From assembly GCA_026785975.1 (NCBI GenBank), contig JAJAZB010000216.1, positions 1 through 34,185 of the forward strand: DNA of 34,185 nt. The letters are read 5' to 3'. The notes under the pieces are model-generated. The model was given only the letters and a program-made list of their open reading frames with translations, ran no database searches and had not been told where the DNA came from. Of this stretch, positions 23,395 to 31,206 are shown piece after piece (position 1 is the stretch's first letter; the number at the start of each line of letters is the position of its first letter). The position numbers and the translations under genes were made by a program. This DNA is from Cytophagaceae bacterium (lineage in GTDB: Bacteria; Bacteroidota; Bacteroidia; Cytophagales; Spirosomataceae).

Positions 23395-23419
23395 ACGGAT
23401 TAGGCAATCCGTTGTACAA
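23395..23419 (-). repeat. REP-like hairpin, right of the RAYT gene, overlapping the esterase stop
   Basis: On the minus strand it reads TTGTACA then ACGGATT-GCCT-AATCCGT. It is the inverted partner of 22694-22718 with a compensatory change at the stem base. It encodes the last five residues (VQRIA) and the stop codon of the adjacent esterase. Confidence 0.85.
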
Positions 23420-24176
23420 ATTCAGTAACCGCCTCGACGAACGCGACGGGCTGATCGGCCTGCACCCAGTGGCCCGCCCCGGCAATCGTCCGGATGAGGG
23501 CGCTGGGGAAAATTCGGAGAATATCCCGTTCATCTTCCGGCAAAATGTACGTTGATTCGGCCCCGCGCAGAAACAAAACCGGCTTCGGGGTTGGGCGGAG
23601 GTACGTGAGTTCGCTCCCCACCAAATGAATATCGCGCGTGAGCACGGGCAAGTTCAATCGCCAGCCGAAATGCCCCGTGGTCGCATCCCGGTAGAGGTTT
23701 TTTAGCAAAAACTGCCGAACCCCCGGATTAGCTTCGTAGCGGCTCAGCAGTTCTTCGGCCTGCTGCCGACCCGACAACGTTCGGAGGTCGATGGCATTGA
23801 GGCCAGCCAGAATCGGAGCGTGGTGAATCGGGTAAAATTTGGGCGCAATATCAACGACGACGAGCTTACTCCAGGCATCGGGATAGTTCATGGCAAACTG
23901 CATCGCCGTTTTCCCACCCATCGAATGACCGAGAATAATAGGTGCTTCCAGATTTTGATCGTCAATGAATTCCTTCAAATCGGCCGCCATCACCTCGAAG
24001 TCGAAATCATCATGGTGGGGCGAGCGCCCGTGGTTGCGTTGATCGAGGGTGAATACACGGAATTGGGTACTAAGCATTTTGGCCACCGTCAGCCAATTGT
24101 CGGCGGAGCCAAAAATGCCGTGTAAAATCACCAGCGCCGGGCCAGTTTCACCAGTTTGTCGGAAGAAGAGTTTCAT
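23400..24176 (-). CDS. Alpha/beta hydrolase, YbfF-type esterase
   Basis: Serine esterase of the alpha/beta hydrolase fold, 258 residues, closest in pattern to E. coli YbfF (acyl-CoA/short-chain esterase). LHGIFGSADNW forms the oxyanion hole. The nucleophile is S85 in GHSMGGK and the histidine is H236 in GAGHWV. VVDIAPKFY and INxxD-like segments also match YbfF. No signal peptide is seen, so it is cytoplasmic. The final residues and stop are encoded by the REP hairpin that borders the transposase gene, so its C-terminus was probably rewritten by that insertion. Another palindrome lies just upstream of its start. Confidence 0.9.
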   Translation of the reverse strand: MKLFFRQTGETGPALVILHGIFGSADNWLTVAKMLSTQFRVFTLDQRNHGRSPHHDDFDFEVMAADLKEFIDDQNLEAPIILGHSMGGKTAMQFAMNYPDAWSKLVVVDIAPKFYPIHHAPILAGLNAIDLRTLSGRQQAEELLSRYEANPGVRQFLLKNLYRDATTGHFGWRLNLPVLTRDIHLVGSELTYLRPTPKPVLFLRGAESTYILPEDERDILRIFPSALIRTIAGAGHWVQADQPVAFVEAVTEFVQRIA

Positions 24177-24182
24177 GGAAAG

Positions 24183-24267
24183 TTGAACGCGGGCCGCCGC
24201 GCGGTTGAAAATTGAGAGTTCAAATTGCGGATTTTACCCGCGGGGCGGACCGCTTTCAATTTTCAAC
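24183..24267 (+). repeat. GC-rich palindrome between selD stop and esterase start
   Basis: GTTGAA plus GCGGGCCGCCGCGCGG on the left (24183-24203) is mirrored on the right (24236-24267) with an 8-nt length difference between arms. An additional exact 11-bp pair, GTTGAAAATTG (24204-24214) and its complement (24257-24267), offers alternative pairing. On the minus strand the word TTGAAAATTG starts immediately after the selD TAG. It fills nearly the whole 90-bp gap. Confidence 0.75.
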
Positions 24268-25310
24268 TACTGCACATAAATCACCTTTTCCCGCGATGCA
24301 ACCATTTTGCCAAAGGGTATGATCGGCAACCGATAGTCGCGCATGACTTCTTCAAACAACGTGGCCCCGCCGGGTTCCACTGCCACGAGCAATCCGCCGG
24401 AGGTTTGTGGGTCGGCGAGCAGGAAGCGGCGTTCGTCGGGAAGCTCGGCGATTTTGTCGCTGTAACTGTCCCAATTGCGGTGAGTGCCACCGGGAATGGC
24501 ATTTTGGGCAATATATTCAGCAAGATGGGGTAATTTTGGTACAGCACCGAAGTCAATTTCGGCGGAGAGCCTACTGCCCTCCGCCATCTCGATTAAGTGA
24601 CCAAGCAGCCCAAAACCAGTGACATCGGTCAGCGCCTTCACCTGGGGCAACTTACCCAAAACCATACCGATTTTATTGAGTTGGGCCATTTGCCGGGGGG
24701 CCAGATCAGCGTGTTCGTCCCGGAGAATCCCTTTTTTCTGGGCCGTGGTCAGAATGCCCACGCCGAGAGGTTTGGTCAGGTAAAGCAGGCATCCTGCCGT
24801 GGCCGTGTTGTTTTGTTTGAGATGATCGAGGCGGACCCGACCCGTTACGGCCAAACCAAAGATCGGCTCGGTGCTATCGATGCTATGCCCGCCTGCCAGC
24901 GGGATTCCCGCCTCGGCACAAATGGCCCGACTACCTTCCAGCACCTGTTGGGCAATTTCGGCGGAAAGCACGTTGACGGGCCAGCCCAGAATCGCAATGG
25001 CCATCAGCGGCTGCCCACCCATGGCGTACACATCGGAGATGGCGTTGGCCGAAGCGATGCGCCCGAAATCGTAGGCATCATCGACGATGGGCATGAAGAA
25101 ATCGGTGGTGCTGATGAGGGCCTCGCCGGTACCGAGATCGTACACGGCGGCGTCGTCGCGGCTTTCATTGCCCACCAACAGAGCGGGGTGAGAAGTCGGA
25201 ATTGCTTCGGATTTAAGAATCGTGTCGAGGATTTTGGGCGAAATCTTGCAACCGCAGCCTGCGCCGTGGCTGTACTGGGTGAGGCGAATGGCCGTATCAG
25301 GGGAGTTCAT
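24267..25310 (-). CDS. selD: Selenophosphate synthase SelD
   Basis: Makes selenophosphate from selenide and ATP, the donor for selenocysteine or 2-selenouridine tRNA. It has 347 residues from the ATG at 25310 ([26 protein letters not shown]), very close in pattern to E. coli SelD. The active-site cysteine and lysine (C19, K22 in GCGCK) are present, with cysteine rather than selenocysteine. [31 protein letters not shown] forms the ATP/metal site. The upstream frame back to 25385 crosses the promoter and is rejected. No selA, selB or selU is in the window, so the downstream use of selenium is unknown. The stop abuts a palindrome. Confidence 0.96.
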   Translation of the reverse strand: MNSPDTAIRLTQYSHGAGCGCKISPKILDTILKSEAIPTSHPALLVGNESRDDAAVYDLGTGEALISTTDFFMPIVDDAYDFGRIASANAISDVYAMGGQPLMAIAILGWPVNVLSAEIAQQVLEGSRAICAEAGIPLAGGHSIDSTEPIFGLAVTGRVRLDHLKQNNTATAGCLLYLTKPLGVGILTTAQKKGILRDEHADLAPRQMAQLNKIGMVLGKLPQVKALTDVTGFGLLGHLIEMAEGSRLSAEIDFGAVPKLPHLAEYIAQNAIPGGTHRNWDSYSDKIAELPDERRFLLADPQTSGGLLVAVEPGGATLFEEVMRDYRLPIIPFGKMVASREKVIYVQ

Positions 25311-25334
25311 GGAGAATGGGGGAGAAAGCCTGAA

Positions 25335-25342
25335 CAAAAGTA
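25335..25342 (-). promoter_or_regulatory. selD promoter -7 element
   Basis: On the minus strand this reads TACTTTTG, a perfect TAnnTTTG element, 24 nt upstream of the selD ATG. No convincing TTTG -33 lies at 19-21 nt. The expected leader is about 18 nt. Confidence 0.5.
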
Positions 25343-25553
25343 CATAGTCGAATTGGGTACTGACCGAATGCTTGGATAAATGCAAAAAAGGCCGAAATGG
25401 TTTTTAAAACAGGAGTTAACAATTTATTAATACGGAGAAAATGTATTTTTTCAACGACAGACTGGACTTGGGGTATAAATCAAGCCATTGGAAGGCTTTT
25501 CTCTCAATTCAGCCTGGGGCAGCAAGTTGGCGATGGAAGGGAAAAGTCGTTTC

Positions 25554-25586
25554 TTTGCGGCGAATTTTTCTGGCGTCTTACTTCTA
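25554..25586 (+). promoter_or_regulatory. Possible promoter of the TonB-dependent receptor gene
   Basis: TTTG (25554-25557), a 21-nt spacer and TACTTCTA (25579-25586, two mismatches to TAnnTTTG) lie 31 nt before the receptor ATG. The rest of the 307-bp divergent gap 25311-25617 holds the selD promoter and no gene or clear repeat. Confidence 0.35.
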
Positions 25587-25617
25587 AAAATTCAACACCT
25601 AACAAACTAACTCTTTT

Positions 25618-28600
25618 ATGTTGAAGCAAAATTTACCCAAATTCAAGGCAATGGCGTTGGTACTTGGGTTGGCCTTGCTCGGTCTAGGGCAAACCGCTCT
25701 CGGACAGGCCATCACCACGGCGGCGTTCAACGGAATTATCACCGACCAGAAAGGGGAATCCCTGCCAGGCGCCACGGTGGTGGCCATTCACCTGCCCACT
25801 GGTTCGCAGTACGGCACTGTCGCCCGCGCCGATGGGCGGTACAACCTACCCGGTGTCCGGGTGGGTGGGCCGTACCGGGTTACGGCTTCCTTTGTAGGCT
25901 ACAAAAACCAGGTGGAGGAAGACCTCACGCTGGCGCTTGCCGACGACCGGACCGTCAGTTTTACCCTCGCCGATAACGCGGGTCAGTTGCAGGAAGTGGT
26001 GGTGACGGGTGCCCGCAGCGGCGTCATCAACCCGGGCCGCACCGGGGCCGCGACCACCATCAACCGGGCCGCGCTCTCGACGCTCCCCACGCTGAACCGG
26101 AGTTTCAACGACTTCACCCGCGCCGACCCCCGCTCCAACGGGCAGAGCTTCGCGGGCCGCAGCAGCAGCTTCAACAACATCACCGTCGACGGTGCCCTGT
26201 TCAACAACGCCTTCGGTCTGGCCTCGACGGTGGGCGGGCAGACCAACTCGCAGCCTATTTCGATCGATGCTATCGACCAGATTCAGGTGACGATTGCGCC
26301 CTACGACGTGCGCCAGGGGTCGTTTACCGGGGCCGGAATCAACGCCGTTACCCGGAGTGGAACCAATGAATTCAGCGGGTCGGTGTACACCTTCGTTCGC
26401 AACAAGGAATTAGTGGGCAAGAAAGTGGCCGGTGAAGAACGCCAAATACTGGATTTCAGCAACCGTCAATTTGGCTTCCGCCTCGGTGGTCCGATCATCA
26501 AAAACAAGCTATTTTTCTTCGTAAACGCCGAACAGGAAAAGCGCAGCGATCCGGTAGATCCCAATTTTGTGCCCTTCCGCGCCGGGGGGCCAGCGCCTTC
26601 CTCGACCAACAACGTCTCGGAAGCCAACGCCGATAGCCTTCAGGCCCTGCGAAATTTCCTGGTTCAAAAGTACAACTACGATCCGGGCGCATTCGAGGGT
26701 TTTCAATACGAAACCTTCAGCCAAAAGGCCACGGCGAAAATCGACTGGAACATTTCGCAGAACCATAAATTCAACATCAAGTACAACTACCTGAAGTCGT
26801 ACCGCGACGTGAACCCGAGCAACTCCGGGGCCTTGAACAACGGACGCGCCCCTTCCAATACGAACATTCCGTTCCAGGCCAGTTTGTACCGCATCAACAA
26901 CAACCTCAATTCGGTGATTGCCGAATTGAACAGCACCTTCGGGGCCAAATTTGCCAACACCTTCCAGATTGGCTACACGGCCTTCCGGGATTTTCGCGAA
27001 AGCAGCGGGGGTATTTTCCCGACGGTGGACATTGGCAATGGCAAAGGGCAGTCGTTCACCTCGTTTGGGTACGAGCCATTTTCGGCCAACAACGTGCTGA
27101 ATACCAACGTGTTTCAGATTTCGAACAACTTTACCATTTACGCCGGAAAGAACACGTTCACCATCGGGACGTACAACGAGTTTTACAAATTCCAGAACGG
27201 GTTTGCCCCCAACTATTACGGCGGGTACCAGTTTCGGTCTTTGTCTGATTTCTACGCCTCCGCCAACGGGGGGCAAAGGGTACTCCAGTACCGCCTCCAA
27301 TACGCGCAGGGAGCGAGTGGGGAGTTTCCCTTCGTGAACATCACGGCCCGGCAGTTGGGCTTTTTCGTGCAGGATGAAATCGCGGTAAAACCCGGTCTGC
27401 GTCTGACCATCGGGTTGCGGGCCGACATCCCGACCATCCCCACGAAAATCGACCGCAACGAGAACGTCGCCAACCTGACCTTCCGCGACGGCGATAAGAT
27501 CAACACCGACCAGGTGCAGAAAACCTCGCTGCTGTTTTCGCCCCGGGTGGGATTCAACTGGGACGTGAAAAACGACCGCACCCTGCAAGTGCGCGGCGGA
27601 GCGGGCGTGTTTACGGGCCGGGTGCCCTACGTGTGGGTCTCCAACCAGGCCAGCAATACGGGTACGCTCTTCGGGAGCTTCAACGAAAATCCGATTGGGG
27701 CAGCTCCATTCGTGGCCAACCGGACGTTTAGTGGCGATGTCAACGCCTTTCGTCCCACGGCTGGGGCGGCTCCGGTGGCCTATAACATCGCCGTCACTGA
27801 CCGCAATTTCAAGTTTCCGCAGGTGTTCCGGGCCAACGTGGGTATCGACAAAACACTGGGAAATGGCTTCATCCTGACGCTGGAAGGCTTGTACTCGAAA
27901 GACATCAACGCCGTGTACCACGCGAATGCCAACCTGCCCGCCCCGAGCCAGACCCTGCGCGGATCCGAAGGCGGCGACAACCGCCCGATTTTCCTGACCA
28001 ACAACGCGGCGGGTTTCCCCGCAACGGCCTTCAACCGGATCTACGGGTCGATCCCAACGGCACAAGGTGGCAATACGGCGGCGCGTCCGAACATTTCCGA
28101 CGCCATCATCATGAAAAATACCAACCAGGGGTATTCGTATTCGCTGACGGCGCAGTTGCAGAAATCCTTCCGCAACGGGCTGTTTGCCACCGTCGCCTAC
28201 AACTACACCGATTCCAAGTCGGTCAACGACGGCGGGTCGATTGCCCAATCCATCTGGCGCGACCGCGTGGTGTCGGGCGATCCGAACGCCAACGTGCTTT
28301 CGTACTTCAATGGGTTGCTGCGGCACCGCATCGTGGCCACCGGGGCGTATCAGATCAAGTACGCCAAGTTTTTCGGCACCACGGTTTCGTTCCTCTACAA
28401 CCTGTCTCCGGGTAGCCGCTTCTCGTACATCTACTCCGGCGACCTCAACGGCGACGGCAGCGGCGGCGGCGGCAACGACCTGATTTTTGTGCCCCGCGAC
28501 CGCAACGACATTCTCCTGCGCAACGTCACCTCCGGCGCCACTGTCACGTATTCCGCCAACGATCAATGGCGCGATTTGAATGCCTACATCGAGCAGGACG

Positions 28601-28980
28601 AGTACCTGAAGGAACGCCGGGGCCAGTACGCCGAGCGCAACGGAGCCGTTAGACCCTGGGTGGGCCAGTTGGATGCGAAGTTGATTCAGGATTTCTACGT
28701 GAAAGTGGGCGGGAAAACCAACACGATCCAACTCAGCGTGGACATGTTCAACTTCGGCAATTTCCTGAATTCCGACTGGGGCGTATTCAAATCGACCAAC
28801 CGTCCGGCCTTGCTCAACTTCGTGGGGTACGACAACACGGGAGCCACTGCGACGGGCCGCCCAGTGTTCCAGTACAACTTTCAATCGGGTACCACGCCCC
28901 TGACGCAGACGTTCCAGAACAGCTTTGACATTTCCTCGCGTTGGCAGATGCAGTTTGGTCTGCGGTACATTTTCAACTAA
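25618..28980 (+). CDS. Oar-like TonB-dependent outer membrane receptor
   Basis: A 1120-residue outer-membrane protein. The signal peptide is about residues 1-29 (KAMALVLGLALLGLGQTALGQA). A carboxypeptidase-regulatory-like domain spans about 36-115 (FNGIITDQKGESLPGATVVA...YRVTASFVGYKNQ). The plug spans about 125-240 and includes EVVVTGARSG and FNNITVDGALFNNAFGL. The long beta-barrel ends in an aromatic-containing tail (MQFGLRYIFN). The lack of a partner SusD gene and the Oar-type plug (FTGAGINAVTRSGTNEFSGSVY) suggest an Oar/adhesin-like receptor rather than a glycan SusC. Transport depends on TonB-ExbBD. The substrate is unknown; Oar homologues are linked to protein or peptide uptake and secretion. 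A strong terminator follows. Confidence 0.92.
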   Translation: MLKQNLPKFKAMALVLGLALLGLGQTALGQAITTAAFNGIITDQKGESLPGATVVAIHLPTGSQYGTVARADGRYNLPGVRVGGPYRVTASFVGYKNQVEEDLTLALADDRTVSFTLADNAGQLQEVVVTGARSGVINPGRTGAATTINRAALSTLPTLNRSFNDFTRADPRSNGQSFAGRSSSFNNITVDGALFNNAFGLASTVGGQTNSQPISIDAIDQIQVTIAPYDVRQGSFTGAGINAVTRSGTNEFSGSVYTFVRNKELVGKKVAGEERQILDFSNRQFGFRLGGPIIKNKLFFFVNAEQEKRSDPVDPNFVPFRAGGPAPSSTNNVSEANADSLQALRNFLVQKYNYDPGAFEGFQYETFSQKATAKIDWNISQNHKFNIKYNYLKSYRDVNPSNSGALNNGRAPSNTNIPFQASLYRINNNLNSVIAELNSTFGAKFANTFQIGYTAFRDFRESSGGIFPTVDIGNGKGQSFTSFGYEPFSANNVLNTNVFQISNNFTIYAGKNTFTIGTYNEFYKFQNGFAPNYYGGYQFRSLSDFYASANGGQRVLQYRLQYAQGASGEFPFVNITARQLGFFVQDEIAVKPGLRLTIGLRADIPTIPTKIDRNENVANLTFRDGDKINTDQVQKTSLLFSPRVGFNWDVKNDRTLQVRGGAGVFTGRVPYVWVSNQASNTGTLFGSFNENPIGAAPFVANRTFSGDVNAFRPTAGAAPVAYNIAVTDRNFKFPQVFRANVGIDKTLGNGFILTLEGLYSKDINAVYHANANLPAPSQTLRGSEGGDNRPIFLTNNAAGFPATAFNRIYGSIPTAQGGNTAARPNISDAIIMKNTNQGYSYSLTAQLQKSFRNGLFATVAYNYTDSKSVNDGGSIAQSIWRDRVVSGDPNANVLSYFNGLLRHRIVATGAYQIKYAKFFGTTVSFLYNLSPGSRFSYIYSGDLNGDGSGGGGNDLIFVPRDRNDILLRNVTSGATVTYSANDQWRDLNAYIEQDEYLKERRGQYAERNGAVRPWVGQLDAKLIQDFYVKVGGKTNTIQLSVDMFNFGNFLNSDWGVFKSTNRPALLNFVGYDNTGATATGRPVFQYNFQSGTTPLTQTFQNSFDISSRWQMQFGLRYIFN

Positions 28981-29012
28981 GTTTTTTCAGTAACCCGACC
29001 CCTTAAAAATCG

Positions 29013-29050
29013 AAGCCCCTGACCCGACTACCCGGGGTCAGGGGCTTTTT
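29013..29050 (+). terminator. Intrinsic terminator after the TonB-dependent receptor
   Basis: AAGCCCCTGACCC (29013-29025) pairs perfectly with GGGTCAGGGGCTT (29035-29047) and is followed by a run of T residues. Confidence 0.9.
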
Positions 29051-29077
29051 TGTAGCTTTGTTGAAAAGCGCCCGCTC

Positions 29078-29695
29078 ATGGAACGCATCACTGACATTTC
29101 CCAACTCGACCCCAACGGTACCTACACCTACGCCGATTACCTGCGGTGGCAGTTTGACGAGACCGTCGAACTCATCAAGGGGAAAATTTTCCGGATGTCG
29201 CCAGCGCCGCTGACGGCACACCAACTCATTTCTGGAGCGGTTTACGGAGAAATCTACCCTTTTTTCAAGCGAAAACCCTGCCGGGTGGTGGAAGCGCCCT
29301 TCGACGTTCGGCTGCCGAATCCGGAGTACCCGGTCACGAGCGATAAAATTTACACCGTCGTACAGCCCGATATCTGCGTCATCTGCGACCGGAGCAAACT
29401 CGACCGCCGGGGCTGCCTGGGCGCCCCCGACTGGATTGTTGAGATAACATCAGCGGCGACGATGAAAAAAGATTTTAGGGAAAAATTCAACCTGTACGAA
29501 GAGAATGGAGTACAGGAATATTGGATCATCGTACCGGAACAAAAATCCATCCAGCAGTACGTACTCAGTCAGGGCAAATATGCCTTGCAGGAATTGTTTG
29601 AATACAATCTGGAGCCTTCCAGCCAACGCATAACCCCCGCGCTATTCCCCGAGTTGACCATTGAACTCGAAGATATTTTTGGGGATTTGGAATAA
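29078..29695 (+). CDS. Uma2 (DUF820) family PD-(D/E)XK nuclease-like protein
   Basis: A 205-residue protein of the Uma2/DUF820 family, predicted restriction-endonuclease-like fold. The family pattern is present: YTYADYLRW and ELIKGKIFRMSPAP near the start, EAPFDVRL, VVQPDICVICD with the conserved QPD, then APDWIVEITSAATMKKDFREKFNLYEENGVQEYWII with the glutamate (VEI) and lysine (EK) expected of the catalytic site. The cellular role is not established; such genes are often numerous and mobile. It has its own terminator and no obvious partner. Confidence 0.88.
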   Translation: MERITDISQLDPNGTYTYADYLRWQFDETVELIKGKIFRMSPAPLTAHQLISGAVYGEIYPFFKRKPCRVVEAPFDVRLPNPEYPVTSDKIYTVVQPDICVICDRSKLDRRGCLGAPDWIVEITSAATMKKDFREKFNLYEENGVQEYWIIVPEQKSIQQYVLSQGKYALQELFEYNLEPSSQRITPALFPELTIELEDIFGDLE

Positions 29696-29728
29696 AAAAT
29701 GCCCTCCAGGTATCTTGATGGCATTTTT
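29695..29728 (+). terminator. Intrinsic terminator after the Uma2 gene (bidirectional)
   Basis: AAAAATGCC (29695-29703) pairs with GGCATTTTT (29720-29728), with extra pairing inside (TC-AG with CT-GA). A/T tracts on both sides allow termination of both the Uma2 gene and the convergent SDR gene. Confidence 0.8.
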
Positions 29729-29738
29729 ATTAGAAAAC

Positions 29739-30746
29739 TTACTGACTCACCGCGTGGCTACCCTGTTCGTAGGGCGTACCGTACCGCGAATGCTCGGAGC
29801 CGTGCAACTCCTCCGGTGATAGGCTTTTGAAATAGTCGTAGGTGATCTTCAGACCCTCGGCGCGGGAAACTTTCGGTTCCCAGCCCAGAATTTCCCGCGC
29901 CCGGCTGATGTCGGGGCGGCGTTGCTTGGGATCGTCGGCGGGGAGAGGTTTTGAAATCAGCTTCTGGCGGGTTCCCGTCAGTTTGATGATTTCTTCGCCA
30001 AATTCCCGAATCGTGATTTCATCGGGATTCCCCACGTTGACGGGATACGCGTAGTCGCTCAGGAGCAGGCGATAAATCCCCTCGACCAGATCATCGACGT
30101 AGCAAAATGAACGGGTTTGCGAACCATCCCCAAACATCGTCAGGTCTTCGCCGCGCAGGGCCTGTCCGATGAAGGCGGGCAGCACGCGCCCGTCGTTGAG
30201 GCGCATCCGGGGGCCATAAGTATTGAAAATCCGTACGATGCGGGTCTCGATGGCGTGGTAGCGGTGGTAGGCCATCGTGATAGCTTCCTGAAACCGCTTG
30301 GCCTCGTCGTACACGCCGCGCGGCCCGATGGGATTGACGTTGCCCCAGTAGTCTTCGTTTTGGGGATGAACGAGCGGGTCGCCGTACACTTCCGACGTGG
30401 AAGCCACCAGAATTCGGGCGCCTTTGGCTTTGGCCAAACCCAGGCAATTGTGCGTCCCCAATGAACCAACTTTCAGCGTTTGAATCGGAATTTTGAGGTA
30501 GTCGATCGGACTGGCGGGTGAGGCAAAATGCAGAATGTAATCCAACTCGCCCGAAATGTGGATGTACTTCGAAACGTCCTGGTGATAAAAATCGAACTGC
30601 GGCAGTGGCGTCAGGTGCGCGATGTTCTTCATGTCGCCCGTGATGAGATTGTCCATCGCAATCACGTAGTACCCTTCTTTGATAAAACGGTCGCACAAAT
30701 GGGACCCTAAAAACCCGGCTGCGCCGGTGATAAGTACTTTTTTCAT
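29739..30746 (-). CDS. UDP-glucuronate decarboxylase (UDP-xylose synthase), SDR family
   Basis: Extended short-chain dehydrogenase, 335 residues, most like UXS-type UDP-glucuronic acid decarboxylase, which makes UDP-xylose. The NAD motif is [10 protein letters not shown]. The active site is T117 ([10 protein letters not shown]) with Y146 and K150 (YDEAKR). [20 protein letters not shown] and [10 protein letters not shown] are characteristic of UXS rather than epimerases. The C-terminal tail is polar and longer than the core. The UGD enzyme encoded just upstream on the same strand supplies its substrate UDP-glucuronate. The two genes are split by a four-helix-bundle gene on the opposite strand. 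Confidence 0.9.
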   Translation of the reverse strand: MKKVLITGAAGFLGSHLCDRFIKEGYYVIAMDNLITGDMKNIAHLTPLPQFDFYHQDVSKYIHISGELDYILHFASPASPIDYLKIPIQTLKVGSLGTHNCLGLAKAKGARILVASTSEVYGDPLVHPQNEDYWGNVNPIGPRGVYDEAKRFQEAITMAYHRYHAIETRIVRIFNTYGPRMRLNDGRVLPAFIGQALRGEDLTMFGDGSQTRSFCYVDDLVEGIYRLLLSDYAYPVNVGNPDEITIREFGEEIIKLTGTRQKLISKPLPADDPKQRRPDISRAREILGWEPKVSRAEGLKITYDYFKSLSPEELHGSEHSRYGTPYEQGSHAVSQ

Positions 30747-30755
30747 CAGTGAGCA

Positions 30756-30777
30756 GTGATCAGTTATCAGTGATCAG
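30756..30777 (+). repeat. GTGATCAG repeat, left flank of the four-helix-bundle gene
   Basis: Two GTGATCAG words (30756-30763 and 30770-30777) lie 10 bp upstream of the UXS start codon. They are inverted relative to the copy at 31217-31231; the shared core is ATCAGTGATCAG. Confidence 0.65.
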
Positions 30778-30836
30778 GAATCTTTTGATGCTGAGAAAAT
30801 TACATTAAATAGCTGTCGTACTTCACTCCTCTCGCT

Positions 30837-31193
30837 ATGATTCCTGATAATAATCTTTACGAAAAATCGTATGCTTTTGCCATCCGCATTGTGAAAGCCT
30901 ATAAATATCTGGCTGACGACAAGAGGGAGTTTGTGCTTTCGAGACAATTACTCCGCAGTGGTATGTCCGTTGGTGCCAATGTGGCTGAGGCTAACGGGGC
31001 CATTTCAAAAGCAGAGTTTTCGGCCAAGATTTCGATTGCCTACAAAGAATGCCTTGAAACTAAATACTGGCTTTGTCTGCTGAAAGACACGGGCTACATG
31101 GACGAAAAGTCTTTTCCGAGTATTCATCACAATGCGGATGAATTAGGCAAAATTTTGTTTTCCATACTCAAAAAAACGCGCATCGGTGTTTAG
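30837..31193 (+). CDS. Four-helix-bundle protein (23S rRNA intervening-sequence protein family)
   Basis: A 118-residue all-helical protein of the four-helix-bundle family found in 23S rRNA intervening sequences (S23/TIGR02436-type; relatives of Avd accessory proteins). The pattern YEKSYAFAIRIVKAYKYL, then LSRQLLRSGMSVGANVAEANGA, then KAEFSAKISIAYKECLETKYWLCLL is diagnostic. The function of free-standing copies is unknown. It lies on the strand opposite to its neighbours, between UXS and UGD, and is flanked by inverted GTGATCAG words. Its stop overlaps the UGD stop by 4 bases. This looks like an inserted cassette. Confidence 0.9.
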   Translation: MIPDNNLYEKSYAFAIRIVKAYKYLADDKREFVLSRQLLRSGMSVGANVAEANGAISKAEFSAKISIAYKECLETKYWLCLLKDTGYMDEKSFPSIHHNADELGKILFSILKKTRIGV

Positions 31194-31206
31194 GAAACAC
31201 GGATGC
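31180..31206 (+). terminator. Hairpin spanning two overlapping convergent stop codons
   Basis: GCATCGGTGTTT (31180-31191) pairs with AAACACGGATGC (31195-31206) in 11 of 12 positions around a 3-nt loop. The stop codons of the four-helix-bundle gene (31191-31193) and UGD (31190-31192) both sit at the apex. It is preceded by an A-tract at 31169-31176, giving a T-tract on the minus strand, so it should terminate UGD transcripts. Confidence 0.7.

Noticed and set aside
22733-23419. Complete IS200/IS605 element
   Set aside because: There is no accessory TnpB, and the flanks are short REP hairpins, which fits a RAYT unit better than an autonomous IS.
24597-25379. Plus-strand frame opposite selD
   Set aside because: It is the shadow of the highly conserved selD gene and matches no family.
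26509-28884. Very long open frame antisense to the TonB-dependent receptor
   Set aside because: It mirrors the receptor's codon pattern, lacks any recognisable domain and covers a complete conserved gene on the other strand.
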